Notes under the pieces: model-generated | Told to the model about the DNA's origin: nothing | The model's database searches: none | The model's input: the letters and a program-made list of their open reading frames with translations, nothing else | In this document: positions 43,321 through 50,951 of the stretch, in pieces | Numbering within the stretch: position 1 is the first letter of the stretch | Layout: each line of letters opens with the position of its first letter | Assembly (NCBI GenBank): GCA_902780305.1 | Contig: CACZFB010000022.1 | Location: 1 to 50,951 of the forward strand | DNA length: 50,951 nt | From: an uncultured Coriobacteriaceae bacterium | GTDB taxonomy: Bacteria > Actinomycetota > Coriobacteriia > Coriobacteriales > Atopobiaceae | Reading direction: 5' to 3' | Translations under genes and position numbers: made by a program

Positions 43321-43383
43321 GGAGGAATCTGAAATCAATGTGGCTTTAGACCACTTGTATTACTCCAATCTGTGGGCCTATCG

Positions 43384-43440
43384 AAAGGGGTGACCCCCAC
43401 TGATTGCCGCAGACGGCATATCAGTGGGGGTCACCCCTTT
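43384..43440 (-). terminator. Terminator hairpin after the SipW-pilus operon
   Basis: AAAGGGGTGACCCCCACTGA and its complement TCAGTGGGGGTCACCCCTTT frame a TGCCG...CGGCA inner stem. It ends the minus-strand unit 50838-43470 and separates it from the next promoter. Same family as the hairpin after secY. Confidence 0.8.
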
Positions 43441-43469
43441 TGATTGGCAAACTCTGTTCAAACGCAGCG

Positions 43470-43970
43470 CTACCGCTTTTCGTCCTCCATGCGGTTGGCC
43501 AGCATGCACAACATGAGGCCGCAGCCAGCGGTGAGGAGCAGGTACACCTTGCCCATAACGCTCGAATACAGTGCCATGGCCATGCCGAACACCGGCAGGT
43601 GCATCTCCACGCGGCCTACCACGGCGTCGTAGGGAATGGGCTCGCGATCCTCGGTGTTGTTGGCGTCGCCTTTGGTTACGAACTCGCCCAGTCCCGTTCT
43701 GTTGTGCACGACACGGTGGGCTACCACGGCATCGACGTCCTGATACGCGATGATCTCGTTCTCCTTTATTTCCGTGAGCTCGGTGGGCTTAACGTACAGC
43801 ACACTGCCCACGGGAATCTCGGGCTCCATGCTCCCGCTCACCACCTCATAGATCTCGAACCCCATGATTCGAGGCACGGTGATGGGCACACAGAGCCCGA
43901 TGACGATCACCAAAAGCGCAATCCCCAGGACACGACAGATTCCAGGTAGGTGCTTAGGCCTCTTCTTCAT
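43470..43970 (-). CDS. sipW: Signal peptidase I, SipW (ER) type
   Basis: A 166-residue membrane protease that removes signal peptides on the outer face. In Bacillus, SipW specifically processes TasA and its partner. The catalytic serine is S47 in VVSGSMEPEIPVGS and the ER-type histidine (replacing lysine) is H85 in VVAHRVVHN. FVTKGDANNTEDREPI and VGRVEMHLPV are the remaining family boxes. There are membrane spans at about 11-33 and near the C-terminus. It is the last gene of the operon and overlaps the upstream gene by 17 bases. Two genes of the same operon encode SipW-dependent TasA-like proteins, which fixes its likely substrates. Confidence 0.93.
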   Translation of the reverse strand: MKKRPKHLPGICRVLGIALLVIVIGLCVPITVPRIMGFEIYEVVSGSMEPEIPVGSVLYVKPTELTEIKENEIIAYQDVDAVVAHRVVHNRTGLGEFVTKGDANNTEDREPIPYDAVVGRVEMHLPVFGMAMALYSSVMGKVYLLLTAGCGLMLCMLANRMEDEKR

Positions 43971-44985
43971 CCTCCGCCTTGTCCTTCTTGAACTTGGTCA
44001 CGTAGAGAATAAGCCCAGTTGCAGCGGCGCCCACAACGGCGATGGCCGCAATGATGGCAGGAGAGGTGAGCATCGACGCCTCGTTGCCAACCTTGCTCGC
44101 GCCACTTGCGGCACCGGCGTCAGGTCCGGCCAACGGCGTGTCGAGGTCCAAGATCTCCTGGGTGGCAGGCTGTGCGTTCTCGCCGCCCTCCGTACCAGCG
44201 GGCTGACCCTCGGTTGCAGCTGCGCCTCCAGCGGCGGCACCCTCGGTACCAGCGGCAGCGGCACCGCCCTCGGTCGTGGCAGCAGCACCGCCTGTGGTCG
44301 TGGCGCCCGTGGTGGTGGTTGTGGGCACGGTCTCACCACCGCCCACAGTCTCGGTTGTGGTGGTCGTGGGACCAGGTGTTGTCGTAACGGTAGTGTTGGT
44401 ATTCGTGGTGGTGGTTACGATGGTCTCACCCTCGGCAAGAGGAACGTACTCGAAGGTCCATACGTTCTCCTCGCCCGCCTGAAGTGTGCCCGTTATGGAC
44501 AAGTAGAGCGGACGATAACCCTCAATGTACTCGTAGGCGGCAACCGGCTTCTCGCCAGCCTTGCCGTAGTAGGTCTTGGACTCAGCGAGCTCCCTGCCCG
44601 TTTGGTATTCGACGAACTTGAGCGTGTAGCTCACCATGTTCGCCTCAACGCCATAGGCAACCACGAAGTCCATGTCCTCGGAGATGCCGTTGATCTGGCC
44701 ATTGCCGCCAATGAGCTTGTCGGTACCGCTCACGCGGAAACCCGTCTGAACGTACTTGGCATCGGTGATCTTTGCGGTCGCGATGTCGTACAGGTTCACG
44801 CTTCCGCCCTTGGGGACTTCCTGTACCACAGGGTCAGCCGAGAGCGTACCGCGGTTGCCTGGGAACACGCGCACCGTGTATTTGTAGTCTTCGGCCTGCG
44901 CAGGCGTCACCATGGCGAGCGCCACGAATGCGGCAGACAACAGGGCGGCAAGCGCCACGAACAGCGAAGGACGGCGTTTCATCAT
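43954..44985 (-). CDS. Secreted surface protein with PLAGP C-terminal membrane anchor
   Basis: 343 residues. The signal peptide ends MVTPAQAED (about residue 31). A 170-residue folded part has a MucBP-like stretch (YTLKFVEYQTGRELAESKTY ... YEYIEGYRPL). A Thr/Gly/Ala-rich stalk spans about residues 210-275. The end is TPLAGPDAGAAS, a spacer, a hydrophobic span, KFKKDK and an acidic tail. The PLAGP motif matches the 41013-43190 protein. ATGA overlap with the LAKTG gene upstream and a 17-base overlap with sipW show tight coupling. Its function may be to hold or cap the fibres (inference). Confidence 0.75.
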   Translation of the reverse strand: MMKRRPSLFVALAALLSAAFVALAMVTPAQAEDYKYTVRVFPGNRGTLSADPVVQEVPKGGSVNLYDIATAKITDAKYVQTGFRVSGTDKLIGGNGQINGISEDMDFVVAYGVEANMVSYTLKFVEYQTGRELAESKTYYGKAGEKPVAAYEYIEGYRPLYLSITGTLQAGEENVWTFEYVPLAEGETIVTTTTNTNTTVTTTPGPTTTTTETVGGGETVPTTTTTGATTTGGAAATTEGGAAAAGTEGAAAGGAAATEGQPAGTEGGENAQPATQEILDLDTPLAGPDAGAASGASKVGNEASMLTSPAIIAAIAVVGAAATGLILYVTKFKKDKAEDEEEA

Positions 44986-45782
44986 GCATCCCCCTCTTCC
45001 TCGTTCTTCTTGTTCCGTACGTTACGGATGGCAAGCGCCAGGCACACGATACCCGCGCCGGCAATGGCCAGGAACACGGGGAACATGGTTGTTTGATCGC
45101 CGGTCTTCGCCAAGTTCTGCTGGCTGGCAGAGACCGTACGGTTTACGACGCTTTGTCCCGCGCCCTGCTGCTCGACCGTCTGGTTCTTGGTCTCGGTCTT
45201 GTTTACCGTCTTGTTCTCAGGATTCACGTTGGGCTCGACGGCAAACTTGAGGCTCAGCCGTGCGAGCGTGTCAAAGTAGGTGTTGCCCTCGGTCTCGCCG
45301 TCCAGGGCCACGTTGAGCGTAACCTTTGCGGTCTCGCCCTTGGAAAGCGTGCCGAGGAAGAAGTAGTCGTCCATGGCATTGGTCGCATCGCCAAGGCCGT
45401 TGGCCGAACCCGTGCCGCCCACGCTCTTGCTCTCGTACAGCGTGCGCGAGTTGGACGGACCCTCGTACTTGAGCGTGTAGCCGTAGGCACTGCCGGTGGC
45501 GTCGCCATCTTCCAGCGACTTGAGCACCTCGTTGGTGAGGTACCAGTCTGCAGTGGTGTCGTTGGACTGACGAATCTCCACCGTAAGGGTAATGTCGTCG
45601 CCCGGCTGGAGCTGACTCACGCTGTCGGCCCAGGAGCGCTGCGTGTAGTTGTCCGCCATTTGGCCGGCCTCGTTGTACTCAACGTACCAGCCCGTGCTGC
45701 CCTCGATGTGGTCCGCAAAAGCCGTGGCAGGCAGTGCGAGCGCCATCACGAGGCCAAGGATTGTGGCAAGTAGCTTTTTCAT
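44982..45782 (-). CDS. LAKTG sortase-anchored protein of a SipW/TasA-type locus
   Basis: 266 residues. The signal peptide ends LPATAFAD (about residue 24). The body shows LQPGDDITLTVEIRQSNDTT, ADWYLTNEVLKSLED and DYFFLGTLSKGETAKVTLNV, a pattern I associate with anchored partners of TasA-like proteins in Clostridia and Coriobacteriia. A charged linker (NKTVNKTETKNQTVEQQ) leads to the sorting signal LAKTGDQT, a hydrophobic span and RNVRNKK. LAKTG has A in place of P. It probably fixes TasA-like fibres to the wall (inference from position). It lies 11 bases after the 45794 gene. Confidence 0.8.
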   Translation of the reverse strand: MKKLLATILGLVMALALPATAFADHIEGSTGWYVEYNEAGQMADNYTQRSWADSVSQLQPGDDITLTVEIRQSNDTTADWYLTNEVLKSLEDGDATGSAYGYTLKYEGPSNSRTLYESKSVGGTGSANGLGDATNAMDDYFFLGTLSKGETAKVTLNVALDGETEGNTYFDTLARLSLKFAVEPNVNPENKTVNKTETKNQTVEQQGAGQSVVNRTVSASQQNLAKTGDQTTMFPVFLAIAGAGIVCLALAIRNVRNKKNEEEGDA

Positions 45783-45793
45783 CGCCTAACCCC

Positions 45794-46465
45794 CTACTCG
45801 TTTGTGCGGCCCCAGGCGCTGGTCATGGCCTCGGTACCGTTGTGGGTCTGCACGGCGTCCGCCGTAACCTTTACATGGAATTTTACGTTCTCATACGCGT
45901 AGTTTCCGCTGTTCATGGCGGTGGAAACGGCGCTGTTGATGGTGATCTTGTCTGCGAAGGGATTCGTGTTGCCATCCACCGGCACCACATCCTTGTAGTA
46001 GAGCACCGTACGCTCGGGCGTGGAAGCTTTCTTGTCGATGGTCCAGCCATTGTCTTCGCGGAAGTTGAGCTCTATGTATTCCGGGTTGAGGTTAACGGCC
46101 TTGCCGTTACCATCCGTCCAGTAGCGATACACACTTACGCGAACATACTCGTCGATGCCCGCACCCTCGTTCTGGCTGCTGGGGTGCTTGGTGTTGCGCA
46201 CAGCAAGCACCTCGGGGTAGGTCTGGCCAATCTTAAAGTTGCCACTTGCCTCAAGATCCTTGAGCAGGGCACCGTCGCCTTCCACAACATTACCGTTCTC
46301 GGTAACGGCGACGTTAATGTTGGTGAGCTGTACCTGCGCGCGGTAGTCTGCAGACTCTATGCGCGGCGCGGCCTGGATGGCGTTAATGCCACCAAAACCT
46401 AGGAGCAACGCAGCAAGAGCAAAGAGCACTATCGTTGCTTTGGGGGAATTCAAAAAATTCTTCAT
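45794..46465 (-). CDS. TasA-like, probably SipW-dependent secreted protein
   Basis: 223 residues. The N-terminus is MKNFLNSPKATIVLFALAAL with cleavage near AIQAAPRIES (about residue 32). The body has YPEVLAVRNT, DEYVRVSVYRYWTDGNGKAV and NPEYIELNF, which recur in TasA/camelysin-like proteins of anaerobic Gram-positives. There is no anchor, so it is presumably secreted and assembled with its neighbours. It is not as clear a family match as the 46481 gene. Third gene before sipW in the operon. Confidence 0.65.
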   Translation of the reverse strand: MKNFLNSPKATIVLFALAALLLGFGGINAIQAAPRIESADYRAQVQLTNINVAVTENGNVVEGDGALLKDLEASGNFKIGQTYPEVLAVRNTKHPSSQNEGAGIDEYVRVSVYRYWTDGNGKAVNLNPEYIELNFREDNGWTIDKKASTPERTVLYYKDVVPVDGNTNPFADKITINSAVSTAMNSGNYAYENVKFHVKVTADAVQTHNGTEAMTSAWGRTNE

Positions 46466-46480
46466 GCTATTCCCTCCGTC

Positions 46481-46963
46481 CTATTCGTTGAGGCCTACAG
46501 GAAGGCACTCGTATATAACCACGACGTTGAGCTCGTCACCGTCATGAGCTTCCGTGTTCTTAAACGCATCTTTGAAGTTGAGCTTCACGTTTATTGGGTT
46601 AGTGTCTGCACCCGGTGCCAGCACTTCTTCGTAAGCGAACCATTGGTTGGCATCGTCTGCCGCCAAGCTACCATCCTCACCGACCCATTTGTCGCCCCAA
46701 ACCTTACCGTTAAGGATGGCCGGTACATAGGCCCTCGCGCGAACCCGTACGGGCACAACATCACTGTCGTTATGAATCGTTACGACCTTTTTTTGGTCAC
46801 TCGGATCGTATTCCTCAGTTATGCTGGTATCGGGCTGTACGCTTAGGGTGATAGAACCTTCTGCCATAGTTGTGTCGGTGAAGTACGACCATGCGTGGCC
46901 CACACTCAAGCCAAGCACGAGCACCACCACAAGTAAGGAAAGAAATATATGTTTACGTCTCAT
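46481..46963 (-). CDS. SipW-dependent-type signal peptide protein (TasA/camelysin-like)
   Basis: 160 residues. A basic start and one hydrophobic stretch lead to SVGHAWSYFTDTTMAEGSIT, the usual context of the SipW cleavage site in TasA and camelysin (A-x-x-x-F-T/N-D-T, then G-S/T-x-x-L). The body continues with VVTIHNDSDVVPVRVRARAY, the common beta-sandwich core of the family. TasA polymerises into biofilm fibres in Bacillus; this protein is shorter and its polymerisation is unproven. It lies 18 bases after the 46982 gene. Confidence 0.8.
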   Translation of the reverse strand: MRRKHIFLSLLVVVLVLGLSVGHAWSYFTDTTMAEGSITLSVQPDTSITEEYDPSDQKKVVTIHNDSDVVPVRVRARAYVPAILNGKVWGDKWVGEDGSLAADDANQWFAYEEVLAPGADTNPINVKLNFKDAFKNTEAHDGDELNVVVIYECLPVGLNE

Positions 46964-46981
46964 GCTGCACCGCCTTCCTTG

Positions 46982-48022
46982 CTACTCGTTGGAACTATTG
47001 CTGGGCTTGTTTATCTCGCGCTTCTCAGGATTCCAATTTCCGGTTTCCCTGTCGAAGACGAAATGGTTCTCGATGCCATAGCCTTGTTTTCCGGAGTCGT
47101 TAGGCACATTGTTAAAGCTGACCTCAGCGGTTTGGACATCGGCGGTTTGGTCCGCCACAACTGTGACCTTTTGCGCGTTGGCCCCATCAGTCTGGTATCC
47201 CGCACCACTATCAATCTCAGTAACCGTGTATTCGTATCCAGCGGGAATGCCGTTCACCGTTGTGGAATGCACACCGGCGCTGTCAAACTGCACAGCCGCG
47301 TAGTTCTGGTAATCTCCCGCGTCAGTCTTTCCCTCGATAAGGAAGGTAAACGTTGCTGGTTCACCGTTAAAGCTGGAAACGGTCTTGTTGATCTTTAGGC
47401 CGCCCTTGCGCGGCTCCATGGACCACTTTACGTTGATTCTATAGGTTGCCGTAACATCGTTTGTCCACTCACCCTTATCCGTAGTGGTATAAGGCTGTTG
47501 AGTTGCCGGGTCAATCGTCTTGCCGGGAAGCGAGACGAGCACGGGCTCAAAAGTAAAGCTGTACTTGTCGTTTGCCGTGTTAGGAATGATTACCAAATAG
47601 AGTCCGTTTTGAAGATCAATAGGATCGCCGACTTTAACCGTCTTGTCTGGTTGAATATTGTTGTCCTTGTCGTCTACGAATGCCTTGACCTTACCGACCA
47701 ATTCTTTCCAATCATCAGAAGTATAGGTCTGCTGGTTGAAATCACTCTTGAGCGACTCGAACTGCGTCCCCTCAAAGTCATAGTTGTACGTGTCATAGTT
47801 ATCATCCGGATTTGCGTAAGCAACAAGGTACAGCTCCGCCTCAGTCCCCAAGTCTTTTACTTGGGAATCACCGGAATCGCTACCCGCTAACTTTATCGTC
47901 AAGTTACTTACCTTCGGTTTAGAGTTAACGTCCGCCCGGACGAATGTGGCTCCAAACGCGAGCACGCATGTTACGCACATGGCCAACGCCAGAGCAACGC
48001 GTTTGCTGATCCTGTGTTTCAT
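46982..48022 (-). CDS. Pilin-like secreted protein without sorting signal
   Basis: 346 residues. The signal peptide ends ATFVRAD (about residue 30). Residues 30-200 include ELYLVAYANPDDN and YLVIIPNTANDKYSFTFEPV, as in FctA/SpaA-type pilin N-domains. Residues 205-320 form an isopeptide-type domain (KGGLKINKTVSSFNGEPATF with the lysine, YEYTVTEID with the glutamate, AEVSFNNVPND with the asparagine). The protein ends NKPSNSSNE with no LPXTG and no membrane span, odd for a gene placed right after a sortase. ATG 48022 is used (AAAGGAG upstream). It may be a tip or minor subunit held by other contacts. Confidence 0.7.
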   Translation of the reverse strand: MKHRISKRVALALAMCVTCVLAFGATFVRADVNSKPKVSNLTIKLAGSDSGDSQVKDLGTEAELYLVAYANPDDNYDTYNYDFEGTQFESLKSDFNQQTYTSDDWKELVGKVKAFVDDKDNNIQPDKTVKVGDPIDLQNGLYLVIIPNTANDKYSFTFEPVLVSLPGKTIDPATQQPYTTTDKGEWTNDVTATYRINVKWSMEPRKGGLKINKTVSSFNGEPATFTFLIEGKTDAGDYQNYAAVQFDSAGVHSTTVNGIPAGYEYTVTEIDSGAGYQTDGANAQKVTVVADQTADVQTAEVSFNNVPNDSGKQGYGIENHFVFDRETGNWNPEKREINKPSNSSNE

Positions 48023-48049
48023 GGGCACTCCTTTCCCTTCCATCGTCAC

Positions 48050-49141
48050 CTATTCTTCCTCGCCAGTAGACTCATCAGTCCCGTCCTTGTTGACGTCATC
48101 CTGCAAGACGTCCTCTCCCATCGCTTCTTTGCGTACGGTCTCCAGTGCCTTTTGCGTGTCCAGCTCGGGTCGACGCAAGCGATAGCGTATGAGTGTAATG
48201 AGCAGATATATAAAGAGCAGCGGTATTGCCACTGCGGGGACGGCAACGTAGGGAGGAATCTGTATTGCGCCAGCCGCCACAGTAGTGGCTTCGGAAATGT
48301 TCTCTATGCGATGCCCGCGCACCAGAATGCGGTGCGTGTTGATGCCATAGGGCGTGCAGGTAACGAGCGTTGCGTAGTCCTTGTCCTTCTCTATGGCAAG
48401 GTCGCTCATGTCGTTGGGTTCCACGATGCGGATTTGATCGACCTGGTAGGTCAGCACCTCGTCGAGCACCGTAAACATAAAGATGTCGCCCTCCACAACC
48501 TTGTCCAGGTCGGTAAAGAGCTTGGCAGACGGCAGGCCACGGTGTGCGCTGACCACCGTATGCGTTGATTTGCCACCCACCGGCAGGCTTGACCCCTCGA
48601 TGTGACCGACTGCCACCTGCAAGTGCGTCTCGTCCACGCCATGATATACGGGCAGGTTCACACCGATGGAGGGGATGGTGATAAAACCCATAACGCCGTC
48701 GCCCGAGAGGTTGAGCAGCGAAAGATACCTTGCACGCTCCTCGCCGTTCATCGTAAAGCGACCAGCGTCGGATACTAAACCCTTATTGTATTCAGCCGCT
48801 GCTTTCAACATCGAATCAATCGTCTTCTTATCGGTCTGCTCAACAGCCTCGGTATAGCTTTGAATTACCCTGGACTGGTGAAAGCTGTTCCACCAATCGC
48901 TAAAGGTGGGATACAGGATAATTCCCAGACCAACCACGAGCACAATGGTCATAACAACGGTAGAGATGGACACCCTCCGTTTGCCGCCACGCTTACGCCC
49001 ACCCTTTGGCGGCTCTTCGCCTTGGGGCACAACGCCACCTTGCGGTGCGGAAGCCTCTTTGGGCTTACGTATGCGTGCCAATACGTCCATCGTCTCTCTG
49101 CTCATCGCTTTCTTGTACGAATACGAGCGTTTGTTGGGCAT
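48050..49141 (-). CDS. Class C (pilus) sortase
   Basis: A 363-residue transpeptidase that cuts LPXTG-like signals and joins pilin subunits at the membrane. The N-terminus is cytoplasmic and basic (KGGRKRGGKRRVSIST), followed by a membrane span at about 60-80. The catalytic set is H near 198 (VSAHRG), C near 261 (TLVTCTPYG) and R near 273 (HRILVRGHR). A second, C-terminal span (PAVAIPLLFIYLLITLI) is typical of class C. The 60 residues after it are acidic. It is the only sortase in the window and so the likely handler of MPSTG, LAKTG and LTQTG signals. Starts at codons 13 or 18 are possible. Confidence 0.92.
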   Translation of the reverse strand: MPNKRSYSYKKAMSRETMDVLARIRKPKEASAPQGGVVPQGEEPPKGGRKRGGKRRVSISTVVMTIVLVVGLGIILYPTFSDWWNSFHQSRVIQSYTEAVEQTDKKTIDSMLKAAAEYNKGLVSDAGRFTMNGEERARYLSLLNLSGDGVMGFITIPSIGVNLPVYHGVDETHLQVAVGHIEGSSLPVGGKSTHTVVSAHRGLPSAKLFTDLDKVVEGDIFMFTVLDEVLTYQVDQIRIVEPNDMSDLAIEKDKDYATLVTCTPYGINTHRILVRGHRIENISEATTVAAGAIQIPPYVAVPAVAIPLLFIYLLITLIRYRLRRPELDTQKALETVRKEAMGEDVLQDDVNKDGTDESTGEEE

Positions 49142-49176
49142 ACCCCATCTTCGATGTACCCATCAGACGACCGTAT

Positions 49177-49234
49177 CCTTTTGGCAATGGGTCCGGGCGG
49201 GCATGCCGCCCGGACCCATCTAAGGATCAAAAGG
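49177..49234 (-). promoter_or_regulatory. Large hairpin between pilin and sortase genes
   Basis: ATGGGTCCGGGCGG / CCGCCCGGACCCAT (49187-49219) forms the core, extended by CCTTTTG (49177-49183) / CAAAAGG (49228-49234). There is no T-run on either strand, so it is probably a partial terminator or an RNA-stabilising structure. This would keep pilin mRNA abundant and sortase mRNA lower. Confidence 0.65.
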
Positions 49235-49257
49235 TATTGCTACCCTAGTGCTGTAAC

Positions 49258-50838
49258 CTACTCGGCATTCACGCGACGCTTGGTGAGCAGGAATACAACA
49301 GCGCCAGCAACCATCACGCCACCGACGACATAGAAGATGGTGGTGCCGATGCCACCGGTGGAGGGCATCTCGGTACCCTTATTGTTCTCGACTACAGTTG
49401 CATTGGTAATAAGATCCGTATAGTTCTTTTCCACATTTTTCGTTGTGGTGGTACTAGAGGACTGGCTGACGAGGTTGCCATCCGCATCATAGTATCTCGT
49501 ACCAGAGGTCTCATAAATCGTATTGTTCAGTACCTGCGAAGTAATGTCTACGGTCTCATCTTCCCGAAGTTTGTTGTATCCGTTAGGAGCCTCTGTCTCG
49601 GTCGCCTTGAGAGTAACGTTGTTGGCAAGACCAATGATATACAGCTGACCATCATTATTGGTGCTCATCTCAGTGCCCAACGTGGTGGACGTGGCATCGT
49701 ACTCAACGACCTTGTAGACGCCGGCCTCACCCTCGACAGCTGCCACAGTCAGACCTTTAACCTTGAACTTGGCGCCCTTCAGAGCATTCTGAGTCTCGCC
49801 ATCAACCTTCTTCAGGGCCGCACCATAGGTCTTGATTTCCGCAGTGTCGGACCAAGTTTTGCTCCAAGGCTCCGGCTCTTCTGTTGTGCCACCAGGCTTT
49901 ACAACGTGAGGAGTAATCGTGACCTTGTTCGTGTTTGCGGCGTTGATGTTTACCGTCGAGGTCAACGTACCGTGGTAGGAAACGACGATCTGTGCGCCAT
50001 TCTTGTACTTGCTGGTGTAGGTAGCAGGATTCGTGTTTGGATCTTTATCGGCCCACGGAATCGTAAGAGATTTGTTTGAGAACTGAATCGTTACGTCGTC
50101 AAGCTCTGAGGTAGTATCGCCGGATTTATAAATGACCTTGATGCTGTCGACCTGTACGTCGGACAAGAACTCGGGCAGCGTATCGGAAATCACATACTTA
50201 ACGACCTGGCGTGCGTCTGAACCATCCTCGTTTGCATTCTCCTCTGGAGACAGGTAGTTGGGGGCGTTAAACGTTGCCGTGAAGTTAACCTGGTCACCGA
50301 TGGAATAGCTTGTACCGTTATTCGCTGTCTTTTCGGCGGACACTGTCTTTGTATTCTTATCGTAGATAGTCGCGTTCGGATTCGTGGAGTCGACGGTTAC
50401 GACGGTTCCCTGGGTCGAAATCACGGCATAGTAGCCATAAGGGAGACCCTGGAACGTCAAGGAGCTGCCGTCGCTTGTTGCCGTAGCTGTGGCGTTCTGC
50501 GTCTTCGCATATTCCTGAACGGCTGCCACTATTGCGGCGTCATTTGTAGCGGTAGACTTCTTGACGACGTTTCCGGTGGAATCCTTCTCGAAGTATGTGC
50601 TCAACGCTCCGGGAATGGCGCCGTCGTAGGTGTAGGAGATACCGGATTTATCATCCGATAGCTTGGCGTCGAAGATCTTTACGACGCTATACTCCTCACC
50701 CTTTGCCGCATTGTTAATCGTGATAGAGCCCTTGCCTTCTGCTGCGGTGCCAACGGTCTGCGCAAACGCAGGCAGCGCGACCGCGAATGCCATGAACAGT
50801 GCCACAGCAAACGCAAAAATCTTTCTTACGTGCTTCAT
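49258..50838 (-). CDS. Major LPXTG-type pilin (SpaA isopeptide-forming)
   Basis: 526 residues. The signal peptide ends ALPAFAQ (about residue 26). The N-domain has GSITINNAAKGEEYSVVKIF and GLPYGYYAVIST. A middle domain has KTVSAEKTANNGTSYSIGD and VVSYHGTLTSTVNINAANTN, the usual fimbrial isopeptide (backbone) domain. A C-terminal SpaA domain has ALKKVDGETQNALKGAKFKV and the E-box LKATETEAPNGYNKL. The sorting signal is MPSTGGIG, a hydrophobic span, then KRRVNAE. The YPK pilin motif is not clear; TPHVVKPGG lies where it is expected. First gene of the operon; the 113 bases up to the window edge carry a GGAGCC/GGCTCC hairpin but no clear promoter. Confidence 0.93.
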   Translation of the reverse strand: MKHVRKIFAFAVALFMAFAVALPAFAQTVGTAAEGKGSITINNAAKGEEYSVVKIFDAKLSDDKSGISYTYDGAIPGALSTYFEKDSTGNVVKKSTATNDAAIVAAVQEYAKTQNATATATSDGSSLTFQGLPYGYYAVISTQGTVVTVDSTNPNATIYDKNTKTVSAEKTANNGTSYSIGDQVNFTATFNAPNYLSPEENANEDGSDARQVVKYVISDTLPEFLSDVQVDSIKVIYKSGDTTSELDDVTIQFSNKSLTIPWADKDPNTNPATYTSKYKNGAQIVVSYHGTLTSTVNINAANTNKVTITPHVVKPGGTTEEPEPWSKTWSDTAEIKTYGAALKKVDGETQNALKGAKFKVKGLTVAAVEGEAGVYKVVEYDATSTTLGTEMSTNNDGQLYIIGLANNVTLKATETEAPNGYNKLREDETVDITSQVLNNTIYETSGTRYYDADGNLVSQSSSTTTTKNVEKNYTDLITNATVVENNKGTEMPSTGGIGTTIFYVVGGVMVAGAVVFLLTKRRVNAE

Positions 50839-50951
50839 TGCTTGTCCTTTCTGTCAAACAACATTACTTACATTCGTTCGGTGGAGCCTCGGCTCCGATT
50901 GGACCATGTTCGCGACGAATTACGATCCGTCTAACGTTTCGCTATCCTCCC

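Overview
The window looks like a GC-rich actinobacterium of the class Coriobacteriia (Olsenella/Atopobium/Collinsella type). This is an inference from codon use, the spc/alpha ribosomal block, LicD and DUF4422 glycan genes, and Gram-positive sortase-anchored surface proteins; no rRNA or tRNA gene is visible to confirm it. Three blocks lie side by side.

(1) 1-15023, cell-surface glycan locus. A CDP-glycerol glycerophosphotransferase (partial) and LicD diverge. A PD-(D/E)XK-like protein gene follows, bracketed by two inverted copies of a palindromic element. Then come an initiating sugar-phosphate transferase fused to half of a DUF4422 glycosyltransferase, and a five-gene plus-strand operon: ABC permease, ABC ATPase, a GT2-GT4 fused glycosyltransferase, a DUF4422 glycosyltransferase and a Gtf3-like transferase. 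A second initiating sugar transferase, a Wzy-like polymerase and a GT2 enzyme complete it. Together they could start a glycan on undecaprenyl phosphate, extend it, polymerise or export it, and decorate it with phospho-substituents.

(2) 15159-29208, mostly on the minus strand. A RAYT transposase with its REP blocks and truA lead into the ribosomal region, read here against transcription: rplQ, rpoA, rpsD, rpsK, rpsM, rpmJ, infA, map, adk, then secY, rplO, rpmD, rpsE, rplR, rplF, rpsH, rpsZ, rplE. Two features are unusual. A large membrane protein gene sits between secY and adk, and the operon breaks at rplE, with no rplX-rplN-rpsQ upstream. Repeat elements have extended some reading frames (map, and the membrane protein).

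(3) 29356-50838, surface-fibre region, all minus strand, in two transcription units. The promoter-distal unit holds a 725-aa MucBP-like membrane-anchored protein, a 3603-aa adhesin with about 15 FctA-type isopeptide repeats and no anchor, and a small LTQTG-anchored SpaA protein. The upstream unit runs LPXTG-type pilin, class C sortase, an unanchored pilin-like protein, two SipW-dependent TasA-like proteins, an LAKTG-anchored protein, a membrane-anchored MucBP-like protein and a SipW-type signal peptidase. It combines the parts of a sortase pilus with those of a TasA/SipW fibre system. This is the most promising candidate for an under-described system here.

The window also carries several families of palindromic repeats (REP blocks, nested double hairpins, GGGGTNACCCC hairpins) and one plus-strand attenuator-like structure near 24.1-24.2 kb. 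No CRISPR array, tRNA, rRNA or prophage was seen.
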